A program made the position numbers and the translations under genes. Shown here in pieces: positions 1 to 9,565 of a stretch of DNA of 64,000 nucleotides. The stretch is from positions 62,001 to 126,000 of the forward strand of contig NZ_JABZEO010000004.1 of assembly GCF_013385175.1 (NCBI RefSeq), read 5' to 3'. Position 1 is the stretch's first letter, and every line of letters starts with the position of its first letter. The notes beneath the pieces were generated by a model, which was not told where the DNA came from, ran no database searches, and saw only the letters and a list, made by a program, of their open reading frames with translations. Source of the stretch: Allochromatium humboldtianum (GTDB lineage Bacteria; Pseudomonadota; Gammaproteobacteria; Chromatiales; Chromatiaceae).

Positions 1-707
1 GCCGCCATCGCGTGCGGCAGCCAGAAATGGAAGGGGAACTGCGCGCTCTTGGTGAGCGCGCCGAGCGCAACCAGCACCAGGGCCGCGAGGTAGAGATCAT
101 GGCTGCGGATCCTGTCGCCTGCGGCGAGCACCGCGTCGAGATCGTAGCTGCCGGCGATGTGGCCGATCACCAGCACCCCGGCGAGCAGGCACAGACCGCC
201 GGTAGCGGTGACGGTGAAGGCCATGCGCGCGCCACGGCGGGCATCGGCGCGATGGTGCCAGTAGCCGATCAGCAGGAAGGAGGTGAGGCTGGTGAGCTCC
301 CAGAACACCACCAGTTGCACCAGATTGCCCGACAGCACCACCCCCAGCATCGAGCCCATGAAGGCCAGCAGGAAGGAGAAGAAGCGCGGCACCGGGTCGT
401 CGGACGACATGTAATAGCGCGCGTACAGCACCACCAGCAGACCGAGCGTCAGGATCAGCATGGTGAACACCCACGCCAGACCATCGACCCGCAGCACGAA
501 CGCCAGCCCCTGCGCCGGCAGCCAGGCGAACTCTGCGCGCAGCACCTCGCCGGCGGCCATCTGTGGAAACAGCAGACCGCCGATCGCCAGCCCGGACAGC
601 GTCACGCCGATCGCCAGCCAGGATTCGCGGTTGCGCGCGTCCTGGGGCATCAGCGCCGCGAACAGAGAGCCGAGGAATGGGATGAGGAGTAGAGCGGCAA
701 GCAGCAT
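1..707 (-). CDS. mnhA: Monovalent cation/H+ antiporter subunit A, N-terminal part (runs off window)
   Basis: The frame is open from an ATG at 707 down to base 1 with no stop, giving 235 codons of a gene that continues outside the window. The product is very hydrophobic: it starts with a membrane segment, has further segments at about residues 28-50, 75-95 and 105-130, and ends in FPFHFWLPHAMAA, the proton-channel signature of the NuoL/MrpA antiporter family. The early helices without a NuoL-style leader, and the context, favour MrpA/MnhA, the large subunit of Na+/H+ antiporters of the inner membrane. A hydrogenase-4 (HyfB-like) or NuoL homologue cannot be excluded, because the subunit-specific C-terminal part is missing. 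Confidence 0.75.
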   Translation of the reverse strand, partial: MLLAALLLIPFLGSLFAALMPQDARNRESWLAIGVTLSGLAIGGLLFPQMAAGEVLRAEFAWLPAQGLAFVLRVDGLAWVFTMLILTLGLLVVLYARYYMSSDDPVPRFFSFLLAFMGSMLGVVLSGNLVQLVVFWELTSLTSFLLIGYWHHRADARRGARMAFTVTATGGLCLLAGVLVIGHIAGSYDLDAVLAAGDRIRSHDLYLAALVLVALGALTKSAQFPFHFWLPHAMA

Positions 708-880
708 GGATCGTGGTTGGTAGCGCGGAATTCAAAGGCAGCGTTAGACACGCTTCGATTTATTCTTTATATCAATTTCAATGATTGACAAAAAAAACTG
801 TTTTAGTCGGGGCGAGTCGGATATATGGCGCCTCTATCATAATCGTCTCGTTATCGTTCAATCCCCGAGGTAAGAAGGAG
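708..880. promoter_or_regulatory. AT-rich divergent intergenic region
   Basis: This gap between the antiporter gene and the small gene at 881 is clearly AT-richer than its surroundings (about 755-800). It contains TTGACA at 785-790 on the plus strand and a short TCAAT/ATTGA inverted repeat just before it. No convincing -10 hexamer lies at 16-18 bases from that TTGACA, so promoter activity is inferred from composition and divergent gene orientation only. Confidence 0.3.
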
Positions 881-1060
881 ATGCTGGATCCCGAAGTCGG
901 CTATGGCGACGAGCTCTTGGAGCGCGTCCCGTCCATGTCACCCCAAGAGTCACGCGGTCAGTCGGCCAGTCTGGACGTGCGCCGCCGCATTGAGCACATG
1001 CGCGAGATCAAGCGCTTGCGCGAACTGCTCGACGACCCTGACTTCAACGAGCTGAACTGA
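881..1060 (+). CDS. Small charged protein, possibly PA3496-like
   Basis: A 59-residue product starting MLDPEVGYGDEL and ending with a charged helix (DVRRRIEHMREIKRLREL) followed by DDPDFNELN. I chose the ATG at 881 because the translation upstream of it looks non-coding; an AAGGAG lies directly against the ATG and a GAGG ten bases upstream, so the ribosome site is not ideal. The RRRIE...KRLRELL core resembles the short PA3496 family of putative envelope-integrity proteins, but the match is from memory and weak. No signal peptide or membrane segment is visible, and the function is unknown. Confidence 0.5.
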   Translation: MLDPEVGYGDELLERVPSMSPQESRGQSASLDVRRRIEHMREIKRLRELLDDPDFNELN

Positions 1061-1117
1061 CGTCCGGTTTGGGCGGCGCGCCGCTGGACGTCGCCGCCCC
1101 GTTCCCCGCTTCCCTCA

Positions 1118-2095
1118 TCAATCGCCCAGACTGACGGGCGTCTCGAAGCTCGGCGGCTTGACAGCCAGGACCGCACGATCACAGCGATCGAGGATGGTCT
1201 CGGCGGTGTTTCCGATCAGCAGCCCCGGAATGCCGCCGCGCCCGACCGTGCCCATGACGATGAGATCCACGTCCAACTCGACGGCGAGGGCCGGGATTTC
1301 CTCGATCGCCGAGCCGCGCTGTAGATGCGATCTGGGCTTCAGATACTCCAAGCCCTCCGGTCCGATCCGCTCGGCGAGCGCTTTGATCAAGCCATCCACA
1401 CCCAGCACATGCTGGTTGCGGGTCTGCTCGACATAGCGCAACTCATCGACCGTGGTATCCGTCGTCCAGACACCGCCCGCCCAGTGATGCAGGAATCCCG
1501 TGGCCGGCGCCTCCCAGACGTGCGCGACATGCAGTTCGGCGAACTCGGCTAGGGCCAGCGCGCTCGCCAGATCCAGGATTCGCCGGTTCAAGCCCTCGGT
1601 CTCGGCGTCCTCGTCAGCGCCGGGCGTGAAATCCACCGTCGCCAGGATGCGACGATAGGGTTGGCGTCCATCTGGCTTCAGCAGCCACACCGGACAGGGG
1701 CATTTGCGTAGCAGGTGCATGTCGCGGCTGCCCAGCCAGCGCGCGCGCAGACCGCCGCCCTGGGGTTCGGCGGCCTTGATGACCAGATCATGCCCCCCGC
1801 GAAGCACGGTGCGGATGATCTCGATGTGCGGGCGACCGAAGGCGACCAGGCATTCGGCCTCGATCGGTTGGGCGAGGGCCGCTAGCGCGCCCTGCATCGT
1901 CGCCAGACACTGATCGCGGATCGCCGCCTCGACCTGCGCCTGATCCAGTTCAGCCGTCGCCGCCGGGCGTTCGGCGACCATCAGGAGGGTCAGATCCGCC
2001 TGGACGTTCGCCGCGAAGGCGCCGGCGCGCGCGAGCGCCCAGGCCGGCTCCTGTCCGGGTTCCATCACGAAGAGTATCCTGTCGAAGCCTTGCAT
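1118..2095 (-). CDS. uspE: Tandem universal stress protein (UspE-like)
   Basis: A 325-residue protein with two Usp domains (about residues 1-145 and 150-310), the arrangement and length of E. coli UspE (316 residues). The second domain ends with GTVGRGGIPGLLIGNTAETI, a G-x2-G-x9-G(N/S) nucleotide-binding motif of the form seen in UspE. The protein is expected to be cytoplasmic and to act in general stress resistance; ligand and targets are unknown. A GGGAGG ribosome site lies 7 bases before the ATG. It sits 15 bases downstream of the mechanosensitive channel gene on the same strand, so co-transcription is likely. Confidence 0.85.
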   Translation of the reverse strand: MQGFDRILFVMEPGQEPAWALARAGAFAANVQADLTLLMVAERPAATAELDQAQVEAAIRDQCLATMQGALAALAQPIEAECLVAFGRPHIEIIRTVLRGGHDLVIKAAEPQGGGLRARWLGSRDMHLLRKCPCPVWLLKPDGRQPYRRILATVDFTPGADEDAETEGLNRRILDLASALALAEFAELHVAHVWEAPATGFLHHWAGGVWTTDTTVDELRYVEQTRNQHVLGVDGLIKALAERIGPEGLEYLKPRSHLQRGSAIEEIPALAVELDVDLIVMGTVGRGGIPGLLIGNTAETILDRCDRAVLAVKPPSFETPVSLGD

Positions 2096-2110
2096 GGGCG
2101 CCTCCCTAAG

Positions 2111-5100
2111 TCATCCGGATTGGTGATTGGACTGTAGACGGATGTCGAGCGGCTCGCTCGTATAGAGACGCACGTCGCGCTGTGGGAAGGCGATCCTGAC
2201 GCCCTCGGCCCTGAAGGTGTCGTAGATCTTCTGGTTCAGCTCGGTGATGACGCCGATGCGCCCGTCGAGTGAATCCATGTAGCAGCGCAGCACCAGCGTC
2301 AGGGCATTGTCGCTGAAGCCATCGAAGCCGACCAGTGGCGCCGGGTCGTCCAGTATCCGCTCGTGCTCGCCGGCGATGCGCTCCAGTAGTTCCAGCGCCT
2401 TCCTGGTGTCACTGCCGTATTCGACGCCGATCGGAATGCTGATACGGTTGAGCTGATCGGTGAGCGTCCAGTTGAGCAGCCGCCCGGTGATGAACTCCTT
2501 GTTCGGCACCAGCAGTTCCTGCTTGTCCCAGTTGCGGATGGTGGTGGCGCGGATGCGGATGTTGGTCACGACGCCCGTGGTATCGCCGATGGTCACGATG
2601 TCGCCGACACGCACCGGACGCTCGAACAGGATGATGAGTCCGCTGATGAAGTTCCCGATGATCTCCTGCAAGCCGAAGCCGATACCCACGCCGAGCGCGG
2701 CGACCAGCCACTGGATCTGGCCCCACTGGAGGCCGAGGGTGGCGAAGGCCATCAGGAAGGCCACGGTGGTGATCAGATAGCTCGACAGGGTCTTGATGGT
2801 GTAGCGCGCGCCCGCCGAGAGGGTGTTGCTCTGCAACAGCAGGATTTCGAGCAACGCCGGCAGATTGCGTGCGGCGATGGTCGCCACCACGATGATCAGG
2901 GCCACCACGCCGATGTCGGCCACGGTGACGGGAATCCGCTGCTCGGCGCCGTCGACGAGACCGCTGTAGTGCCAGAGCGCGAAGCGTTCCAGGACATTGA
3001 AGGCGGGCAGCACCTCCGACCAGGTCGCCCACAGCCCGATCGCTCCCGCCATGAAGATCGCGGCGCTGATCAGGCGCCGGGTCTGCTCGTCGAGCGCGGC
3101 CAGATCCGGTTCGGCCTCGTCGACCTGGAAGACATCGGGCACCGAACTCGACTCACCCGGCTCGCCCCCGGCCTGGGCGCGGCGTGCCGCCTGACGCTCC
3201 AGCGCGGCCTGGAGCGCGATACGTCGGCGCGTGATGCTCAGCCAGCGCACGACGCTCTGGTGCACCACGACCAGACCCAGCACCACCCAGAGCTGATAGA
3301 CCAGCGACTGGAACAGCACCCCGGCGGTATAGAGATAACCGACTGCCGCCAGCGCCGCCAGCGACAGAGGCATCCCCACGATCAACGGGAACCAGAGTCG
3401 GCGCAGTCGGCAGAACCAGCCGCCCGGATGATCGAGCAGGAAATGCTTGATCGCCCCCTGACCCGGATGGAGCAGACGGGCGAAGAAGACGGCAGCCCCC
3501 AGCATACTGGCGATCAGCATCAGACGCCCGAGACTGTTGGTATAGACCGGGTCGTTGTATTGGAAGAGCGCCACGGTGATGAATGCCACCGGAACGATGT
3601 ACAGGGTGAACCAGCCGAAATCACGACGCAGACGCGCCAGGGTGTGATCCTTCCAGCGGAAGTGCCGGTCGCCCACGCCGCCGTTCGTGCTGAGGATGCG
3701 GAAGAAGCGCAGACAGTAGAGTCCGAAGGCGACCTGGCTCAGACCCGCGCCCAGGGCGCGCGTATAGGCGGTGGCCGCGCTCGACACCATCAGCTGCTGA
3801 CCCACCAGCCAGAACAGGAAGGCGGCCGGCAGGGCGGCGATGAGCGTCAGTCCGATGGCTTCGAGGGTGAAGTGGATGCTGTCGGTGCGCACGCGCCGCA
3901 AGGGTTCGGCCCGCGCGCGAATGGCCCGGCGCAGCGCCGGATTCTTCCAGAGCAGCATGAGGTTGACCGCCAACCCCAGCCAGAAGAGCGGCGAGTGGCG
4001 CAGACGCTCGCCGAGCGCCAGCACCACCTCGGTCCAGCCATCCACCGAGACCAGCCAGCCGAGCGCCGCCGGCAGGTTCTTCAGGGTCTCCAGATCCACG
4101 GCCGCCGCACTGCGCACCCAGAGCAGATTCTCGGCCAGGAAGGCGTCATAGCCACTGGCCACGCGCACCACCTGCTCGGCGGCATAGTTCAGCTCGCCGA
4201 GCTGGCGGATGTAGTCGTCTTCGCTCTTGATGACCTGACGCAGCAGGTTGCGCCGCTGCTTGAGCGCTTCCAGCAGCTCGGGACGGACCGTCTTGGCCTG
4301 CACCGCCGGCTCGGTGAGTGCGAGCTCGTCGAGATAGCGGTCGAGATCGCTGAGCTGACGTTCTTCCTCGCGATAGCGGATCTGACGCAGCGTGGCATCG
4401 GCGATCCGATTCTCGCGCTCGCGGATCTGGTTGCGGTACTGGCGTGGATCCGGGAGCTGATTGCGTTCATCGAGCAGCACCTGCCCGAGCGCGCGCGTGA
4501 GACCGGCCACTTCCAGGCGCTGCTTGGCGCCGCGATATTCGTCCTCGATGCGTTTGTATTCGGCCTCGAGCTGTGCCAGTTCTTCGCTCAATCCCGAGAG
4601 CCGCTGGGTGCTCTCGCCGAGTGCTCCGGTCAGGATCGCGTTTTGCCGGATCAGATCGCGAATCAGCGGATGCTTGTCCTCGGCCTCGCGCTGGGCGCGT
4701 TCGGACGCGAGCTGCTCGGCGCGCGCCTGCTCGGCGCGCCGCTCGCTCAGCGCCTCTTCGAGCGCGCGCTGTCGCGCCCGCAGCTCGCGTAGCTCGAGCG
4801 CGGCCAGATCGTGCCGAACCTTGATCAGGGTCTCGTTGGCCGGCTGCCCGAGCAGCTCCTGCTCCAGCATCCGCGCCTCGCTCCAGAGGGCCTGACGCTG
4901 GGTCTCCAAGGCCCAGCGCCGGGCCTGGGTCGACTCGGGCGGCTCGCCCGTGGGCGTGGTCTGCTGGAGATCCTGGTCCAGGGTGTCGAGCGCTTGTTTG
5001 ATGACGATCAGACGCTCGCGTGCCGTCGCCGGTCGCGTCTGGCCGGCGTCGATGAGCTTGCCGAGTTCGCTGACACGGATCTCGTGCGCGGCGGCATCGG

Positions 5101-5608
5101 CGAGCACCTGATTGAGTCGCTGGCTGATCTGGTCGCTCGTGAGTCCGTCGGGGAGGGCGGGCGGCTTGGACGCGCCGGCGGCCGATTGACGTTCCAGCGC
5201 TTTCTGGAGTTCCTGGGTTTCCTTGGGCGCCGTCTTGAGGGCTTCGGTCAGCTCGGCGAGGCGCGTGTCGAACTTCTCGATCTCGGTGAGATTGGCCAGC
5301 GTGCGCCGATAGAGTTCACTCAGGCTGGATTTGAGCGCCTCATCGAGACCATTGCTCGACTCGAGCCCGGCCAGTTGCTCCTCGACCTGAGCCTTGTCCG
5401 GCAGCGTGGTGGTGCCGGTGACGGCCGCTGAGAGCGCTGTTTGATTGCCGGCGTCCTGCGCCGGGGCGTCTGCCGGCGACCCAATGGACAGGACGACCAG
5501 CAGCATGAAGGCTGTGACGCCGAGACGGCGTGCAGCTTGGTGCAGCGTATCCGGGAATCGACAATCGTTGGGGGTCATGATTTGAGCGGACTGAGCAGAA
5601 GCGATCAT
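2111..5608 (-). CDS. mscK: Large MscS-type mechanosensitive channel (MscK/KefA-like)
   Basis: An 1165-residue inner-membrane protein, close in length to E. coli MscK (about 1120). It has an N-terminal signal sequence (FMLLVVLSIG...APAQ), then a long periplasmic region of heptad-like charged helices (about 60-490), then around ten membrane segments from about residue 515. The MscS core lies near the C-terminus: a glycine- and alanine-rich pore helix (ALGVGIGFGLQEIIGNFISG), the conserved FERPVRVGD segment and a soluble domain. Such channels open under membrane tension to release solutes in osmotic downshock. The start at 5608 has no strong ribosome site; ATG 5578 is an alternative. It lies between argA and the UspE-like gene. 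Confidence 0.88.
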   Translation of the reverse strand: MIASAQSAQIMTPNDCRFPDTLHQAARRLGVTAFMLLVVLSIGSPADAPAQDAGNQTALSAAVTGTTTLPDKAQVEEQLAGLESSNGLDEALKSSLSELYRRTLANLTEIEKFDTRLAELTEALKTAPKETQELQKALERQSAAGASKPPALPDGLTSDQISQRLNQVLADAAAHEIRVSELGKLIDAGQTRPATARERLIVIKQALDTLDQDLQQTTPTGEPPESTQARRWALETQRQALWSEARMLEQELLGQPANETLIKVRHDLAALELRELRARQRALEEALSERRAEQARAEQLASERAQREAEDKHPLIRDLIRQNAILTGALGESTQRLSGLSEELAQLEAEYKRIEDEYRGAKQRLEVAGLTRALGQVLLDERNQLPDPRQYRNQIRERENRIADATLRQIRYREEERQLSDLDRYLDELALTEPAVQAKTVRPELLEALKQRRNLLRQVIKSEDDYIRQLGELNYAAEQVVRVASGYDAFLAENLLWVRSAAAVDLETLKNLPAALGWLVSVDGWTEVVLALGERLRHSPLFWLGLAVNLMLLWKNPALRRAIRARAEPLRRVRTDSIHFTLEAIGLTLIAALPAAFLFWLVGQQLMVSSAATAYTRALGAGLSQVAFGLYCLRFFRILSTNGGVGDRHFRWKDHTLARLRRDFGWFTLYIVPVAFITVALFQYNDPVYTNSLGRLMLIASMLGAAVFFARLLHPGQGAIKHFLLDHPGGWFCRLRRLWFPLIVGMPLSLAALAAVGYLYTAGVLFQSLVYQLWVVLGLVVVHQSVVRWLSITRRRIALQAALERQAARRAQAGGEPGESSSVPDVFQVDEAEPDLAALDEQTRRLISAAIFMAGAIGLWATWSEVLPAFNVLERFALWHYSGLVDGAEQRIPVTVADIGVVALIIVVATIAARNLPALLEILLLQSNTLSAGARYTIKTLSSYLITTVAFLMAFATLGLQWGQIQWLVAALGVGIGFGLQEIIGNFISGLIILFERPVRVGDIVTIGDTTGVVTNIRIRATTIRNWDKQELLVPNKEFITGRLLNWTLTDQLNRISIPIGVEYGSDTRKALELLERIAGEHERILDDPAPLVGFDGFSDNALTLVLRCYMDSLDGRIGVITELNQKIYDTFRAEGVRIAFPQRDVRLYTSEPLDIRLQSNHQSG

Positions 5609-5650
5609 GCGAAAACCAAAGTTCCTTTGTGTCTCGAACGGCGTCCAGGT

Positions 5651-6997
5651 TCAAAGCGGCTTGATGAAGACCTTGGAGTTGCGCTGGAAGTTGTAGAGGG
5701 CGCGCTTCTCCATCGGCAGGGCATCGAGTCCGGCGGGCTGGAAGCCGCGTTCCTGGAACCAGTGCGCGGTCTGGGTGGTGAGTACGAACAGCCGGCGGAT
5801 GCCCTGGGCGCGCGCCAACCCCTCGATATGCTCCAGCAGCCGTTCGCCGCGCCGGCCGCCGCGATAATCCTGGTGGACGGCCAGACAGGCGAGTTCGGCC
5901 ATGTCGTCGGACGGATAGGGGTAGAGCGCGGCACAGGCCGTCACCAGACCGTCGCGTTCGGTGATGTGGAAGCGCTCGATCTCGGTTTCGAGCCGCTCGC
6001 GTGAACGGCGCACCAGCACGCCGCGCTCTTCCATCGGGCGCAGCAGTTCCAGGATGCCGGTCACGTCGTCGATGCGCGCCGGGCGCAGATCCTCGTAGGG
6101 TTCGGCTGAGATGAGCGTACCGCTGCCGTCGTGGGTGAAAAGCTCGCGCAACAGTGCGCCCGGCTCGCCGCGTTCGACCAGATGCACGCGGCGGATGCCG
6201 TGTCGGCAGGCCTCAGCGCCGGCACGCAGGCAGGTCGCGAGTTCGTCAGGGAGCGTCTCATTGGCCAGCAGGACATCGACGTCGCGCGCGAGCAGGTTCG
6301 GAGCGAGCGGCGGTCGTTGGCTGGTCTCGGCGCATTCGGTCAGAAAGATCAGTTTGTCGGCGCCCAGGGCGACGGCGGCACTGCGCGCCACGTCCGCCGC
6401 GCTCAGATTGAACACCTCGCCGGTGGGCGAATAGCCGAGCGGCGGCATCAGGGCGACCATGCCCTGATCGAGCAGGGTGCGCAGGGTGCGCTGATCGACG
6501 CGGCGCACCGAGCCAGTATGGGCGTAGTCGACGCCATCGATGACCCCGAGCGGACGCGCGGCGACGAAGTTGCCCGAGACCACCGGGATGCGCACCCCGG
6601 CCATCGGCGAGTTGGCCAGCCCCAGCGACAGCAGGGCCTCGATCTCGACCCGCACCATGCCGGCGGCCTCCTTGACGCAGGCCAGTGCGCGGTCGTCGGT
6701 GACGCGCAGGCCGTTGACATAGCGCAGTTCGGCCCCCTGATCGCGAAGACGCTGCTCGATCTGCGGACGCGCGCCATGCACCAGCACCAGCCGGATACCG
6801 AGTCCGTGCAGCAGGGCGATGTCGTGTACCAGCTCGGGAAAGCGCGCGTCGGCCACCGCCTCACCGCCGAAGGCGATGACGAAGGTCCGGCCGCGGTGGG
6901 CGTGAATATAGGGCGTGGCCTCGCGCACCCAGTCGACGAAGGGGTCGCGCGTGGGCTGGGTGTCGTCTGGGCGGGAGCGATGTGGCCTGGTGGTCAT
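5651..6997 (-). CDS. argA: N-acetylglutamate synthase
   Basis: A 448-residue protein matching classical gammaproteobacterial ArgA (443 in E. coli). Residues about 25-285 form an amino-acid-kinase fold (VIAFGGEAV, LVHGARPQIE, FLTECAET), the arginine-sensing part. Residues about 300-448 form a GNAT acetyltransferase (LACLAVHQDYRGGRRGERLL is the acetyl-CoA loop). It acetylates glutamate from acetyl-CoA in the first step of arginine synthesis. It is divergent from gpmI and followed 42 bases later by the mechanosensitive channel gene. I rate ArgA above a stand-alone acetylglutamate kinase because both domains are present. Confidence 0.95.
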   Translation of the reverse strand: MTTRPHRSRPDDTQPTRDPFVDWVREATPYIHAHRGRTFVIAFGGEAVADARFPELVHDIALLHGLGIRLVLVHGARPQIEQRLRDQGAELRYVNGLRVTDDRALACVKEAAGMVRVEIEALLSLGLANSPMAGVRIPVVSGNFVAARPLGVIDGVDYAHTGSVRRVDQRTLRTLLDQGMVALMPPLGYSPTGEVFNLSAADVARSAAVALGADKLIFLTECAETSQRPPLAPNLLARDVDVLLANETLPDELATCLRAGAEACRHGIRRVHLVERGEPGALLRELFTHDGSGTLISAEPYEDLRPARIDDVTGILELLRPMEERGVLVRRSRERLETEIERFHITERDGLVTACAALYPYPSDDMAELACLAVHQDYRGGRRGERLLEHIEGLARAQGIRRLFVLTTQTAHWFQERGFQPAGLDALPMEKRALYNFQRNSKVFIKPL

Positions 6998-7149
6998 AGA
7001 AGGTAGAGGCAGGAATTTAAAGCCGGGCGATGAGGTCAGAGGCCGTTTAGAATAGCTGATTTTGCGAGCGGGCCGACAGCCGGATCACGACAGTCGACGA
7101 ACACGCTCGCTCCCGGCCCGGAAGGGTCGAGTTTCTCGCGGAGTCACTG

Positions 7150-8685
7150 ATGAAAAACGTCCCTCGCCGTCCCGTCGTCCTGATCATCCTCGACGGCTTC
7201 GGCCTGAATCCGTCCAAGGCCAACAATGCCGTGGCGATTGCGCGCACGCCGAATCTGGACCGCTATTTCTCGACCCATCCGCACACGGCCATCCAGGCGT
7301 CCGGTCTGTCGGTCGGGCTGCCTGACGGTCAGATGGGCAATTCCGAGGTCGGGCACATGACGCTCGGCTCCGGCTGCGTGGTACGTCAGGATCTGGTACT
7401 GATCGATCAGGCGATCTCCGACCGCAGTTTCTATGAGAACCGCGCCCTGGTCGCGGCGGCGCAAGCGGCGGCGGCCCAGAACCGTCCACTGCATCTGATG
7501 GGTCTGGTCTCGGACGGCGGCGTGCACAGTCATGTCCATCATCTCAATGCGCTGATCAAGCTGTGCAAGTATCAGGGTGCGCGCCCCATGGTGCATATGT
7601 TCACCGATGGACGCGACACCCCGCCGCGCTCGGCGCTGAATTATCTCAAGAGCGTCGAGAACGCGCTCGAAGTGGCCGGCGGTCAGATCGCCAGCGTCTC
7701 GGGTCGCTACTATGCCATGGACCGCGACAACCGCTGGGAGCGCACAGAGCTGGCCTGGCGCGCGCTGGTCGACGGGGAAGGGCGCCGGGCAGAGAGTGCG
7801 CGCGCGGCCATCGAGGCGGCCTATGCCGAGGGCGAGGACGACGAGTTCATCCGTCCGACCCTGATCGAGGGCGGCGAGACCATCCGGAGCGGCGATCAGG
7901 TCATCCATTTCAACTTCCGCAAGGACCGTCCGCGCCAACTGGTCTCGGCGCTGTTCAAGCCGGATTTCGATCACTTCGACCGGCGCGGCGTCAGCGGGGT
8001 CAACGTGACCTGCATGATGGAGTACGACCAGTGGTACGGTTTGCCGATCGCTTTCGATCACGACATGCCCAAGATCACGCTCGGTCAGGTGCTGAGCCAC
8101 GACGGTCTGCCGCAGTTCCACTGCGCCGAGACCGAGAAATACGCCCATGTCACCTTCTTCTTCAATGGTGGACGTGACGAGCCGTATCCGGGCGAGGAGC
8201 GGGTGCTCATTCCCTCGCCCAAGGTCGCGACCTATGATCTCAAGCCCGAGATGAGCGCGCCCGAGGTGGCCGATGCCGTGATCGCGGCGATCGAGAAACA
8301 GGTCTATCCCTTCATCGTCGTCAACTTCGCCAATGGCGACATGGTCGGGCACACGGCGGTGCGCGAGGCGGTGATCGCGGCGGTCGAGGTGCTCGATCGC
8401 GAGGCCGGGCGGGTGATGGACGCGGCGGTCGCCGGCGGCTATTCGGTGATCCTCACCGCTGACCACGGCAACTGCGACGAGCTGATCGATCCAGTCACGG
8501 GCGATCCGCACACCCAGCACAGTCTCTATCCGGTGCCCTGTCTGATCGTCGACGAGGCGCCCTGGCGGCTGACCATCGGCGGCGGGATCAAGGACATCGC
8601 GCCCACGGTGCTCACGCTGATGGGTATCCCGGTCCCTGACGTGATGGACGGGCGCTCGCTGCTGCTCGGCCCGGCGGTGGTCTGA
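7150..8685 (+). CDS. gpmI: 2,3-bisphosphoglycerate-independent phosphoglycerate mutase
   Basis: A 511-residue, Mn-dependent glycolytic enzyme interconverting 3- and 2-phosphoglycerate. The alkaline-phosphatase-type metal sites are visible: ILDGFGLN near the start, the phosphoserine motif [11 protein letters not shown] at about residue 60, and the late metal motifs [11 protein letters not shown] and [10 protein letters not shown]. Length equals the usual 510-515. A GGAG about 6 bases before the ATG supports this start. The stop is 4 bases before thyA, so the two are probably co-transcribed. Confidence 0.96.
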   Translation: MKNVPRRPVVLIILDGFGLNPSKANNAVAIARTPNLDRYFSTHPHTAIQASGLSVGLPDGQMGNSEVGHMTLGSGCVVRQDLVLIDQAISDRSFYENRALVAAAQAAAAQNRPLHLMGLVSDGGVHSHVHHLNALIKLCKYQGARPMVHMFTDGRDTPPRSALNYLKSVENALEVAGGQIASVSGRYYAMDRDNRWERTELAWRALVDGEGRRAESARAAIEAAYAEGEDDEFIRPTLIEGGETIRSGDQVIHFNFRKDRPRQLVSALFKPDFDHFDRRGVSGVNVTCMMEYDQWYGLPIAFDHDMPKITLGQVLSHDGLPQFHCAETEKYAHVTFFFNGGRDEPYPGEERVLIPSPKVATYDLKPEMSAPEVADAVIAAIEKQVYPFIVVNFANGDMVGHTAVREAVIAAVEVLDREAGRVMDAAVAGGYSVILTADHGNCDELIDPVTGDPHTQHSLYPVPCLIVDEAPWRLTIGGGIKDIAPTVLTLMGIPVPDVMDGRSLLLGPAVV

Positions 8686-8689
8686 CGCG

Positions 8690-9529
8690 ATGCAGGTCTA
8701 TCTGGATCTTCTGCGCGACGTCGTTGCCAACGGCCAGGATCAGGCCGACCGCACGGGCGTGGGGACGCGCGCGGTCTTCGGGCGGCAGGTGCGATTCGAC
8801 TTGGCGGCGGGCTTTCCGCTGCTGACCACCAAGCGCGTGCATTTCAAGAGCGTGGTCGGCGAGCTGCTGTGGTTCCTGTCCGGTTCGACCGACAATGGTT
8901 GGCTGCGTGCGCACGGCATCCGCATCTGGGACGAGTGGGCGACGGAGCATGACGCGCTCGGCCCGATCTATGGTGCCCAGTGGCGCGCCTGGCCGGCGCC
9001 GGACGGGCGCGCGATCGATCAGCTCGCCGAGCTGGTCGCGACCATCCGCACCCGACCGCATTCGCGCCGGCTGGTGGTCTCGGCCTGGAATCCGGCCGAT
9101 CTGCCCGACGAGACGCTCAGCCCCCAGGACAATGTGCGCGCCGGCCGCATGGCGCTGGCGCCCTGTCACTGTCTGTTCCAGTTCCATGTCGCCAATGGGC
9201 GGCTGTCCTGCCAGCTCTATCAGCGCAGCGCCGATCTCTTTCTCGGCGTGCCGTTCAACATCGCCAGCTATGCGCTGCTGACGCACCTGATCGCGCAGCA
9301 GTGTGATCTGGAGCCGGGCGAGTTCATCCACACCTTCGGCGATCTGCATCTGTATCGCAACCATCTGACCCCGGAGATCGTCCACGCCCAGCTCGGGCGC
9401 GAGCCGCGTCCGCTGCCGCGTCTGGTGCTCAAGCGCCGACCGGCGACGCTGTTCGACTATGGGTTCGAGGACATCGAGATCCAGGGGTATGATCCGCATC
9501 CGGCGATTCGCGCGCCGATCGCGGTGTGA
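8690..9529 (+). CDS. thyA: Thymidylate synthase
   Basis: A 279-residue folate-dependent enzyme that methylates dUMP to dTMP. The catalytic cysteine is in [12 protein letters not shown] (about residue 161), followed by the substrate loop [20 protein letters not shown] and by [13 protein letters not shown]. It is slightly longer than the 264-residue E. coli enzyme, owing to a short insertion at about residues 85-125. It starts 4 bases after gpmI and is followed by sohB 36 bases later, suggesting one transcript. Confidence 0.96.
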   Translation: MQVYLDLLRDVVANGQDQADRTGVGTRAVFGRQVRFDLAAGFPLLTTKRVHFKSVVGELLWFLSGSTDNGWLRAHGIRIWDEWATEHDALGPIYGAQWRAWPAPDGRAIDQLAELVATIRTRPHSRRLVVSAWNPADLPDETLSPQDNVRAGRMALAPCHCLFQFHVANGRLSCQLYQRSADLFLGVPFNIASYALLTHLIAQQCDLEPGEFIHTFGDLHLYRNHLTPEIVHAQLGREPRPLPRLVLKRRPATLFDYGFEDIEIQGYDPHPAIRAPIAV

Positions 9530-9565
9530 GTCGCGGCCCATTTCACCTCGGAAGGTTCTTTGCCC

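Noticed and set aside
785-880. Upstream extension of the small gene at 881
   Set aside because: The extra 32 residues look non-coding and would overlap the AT-rich promoter-like region.
2969-4792. A 607-codon open frame on the plus strand opposite the MscK-like gene
   Set aside because: High G+C leaves long antisense frames; its translation is rich in Q, R and H with no domain, while the minus strand encodes a clear channel.
7144-8520. A 458-codon frame opposite gpmI
   Set aside because: Shadow of a well-supported enzyme gene.
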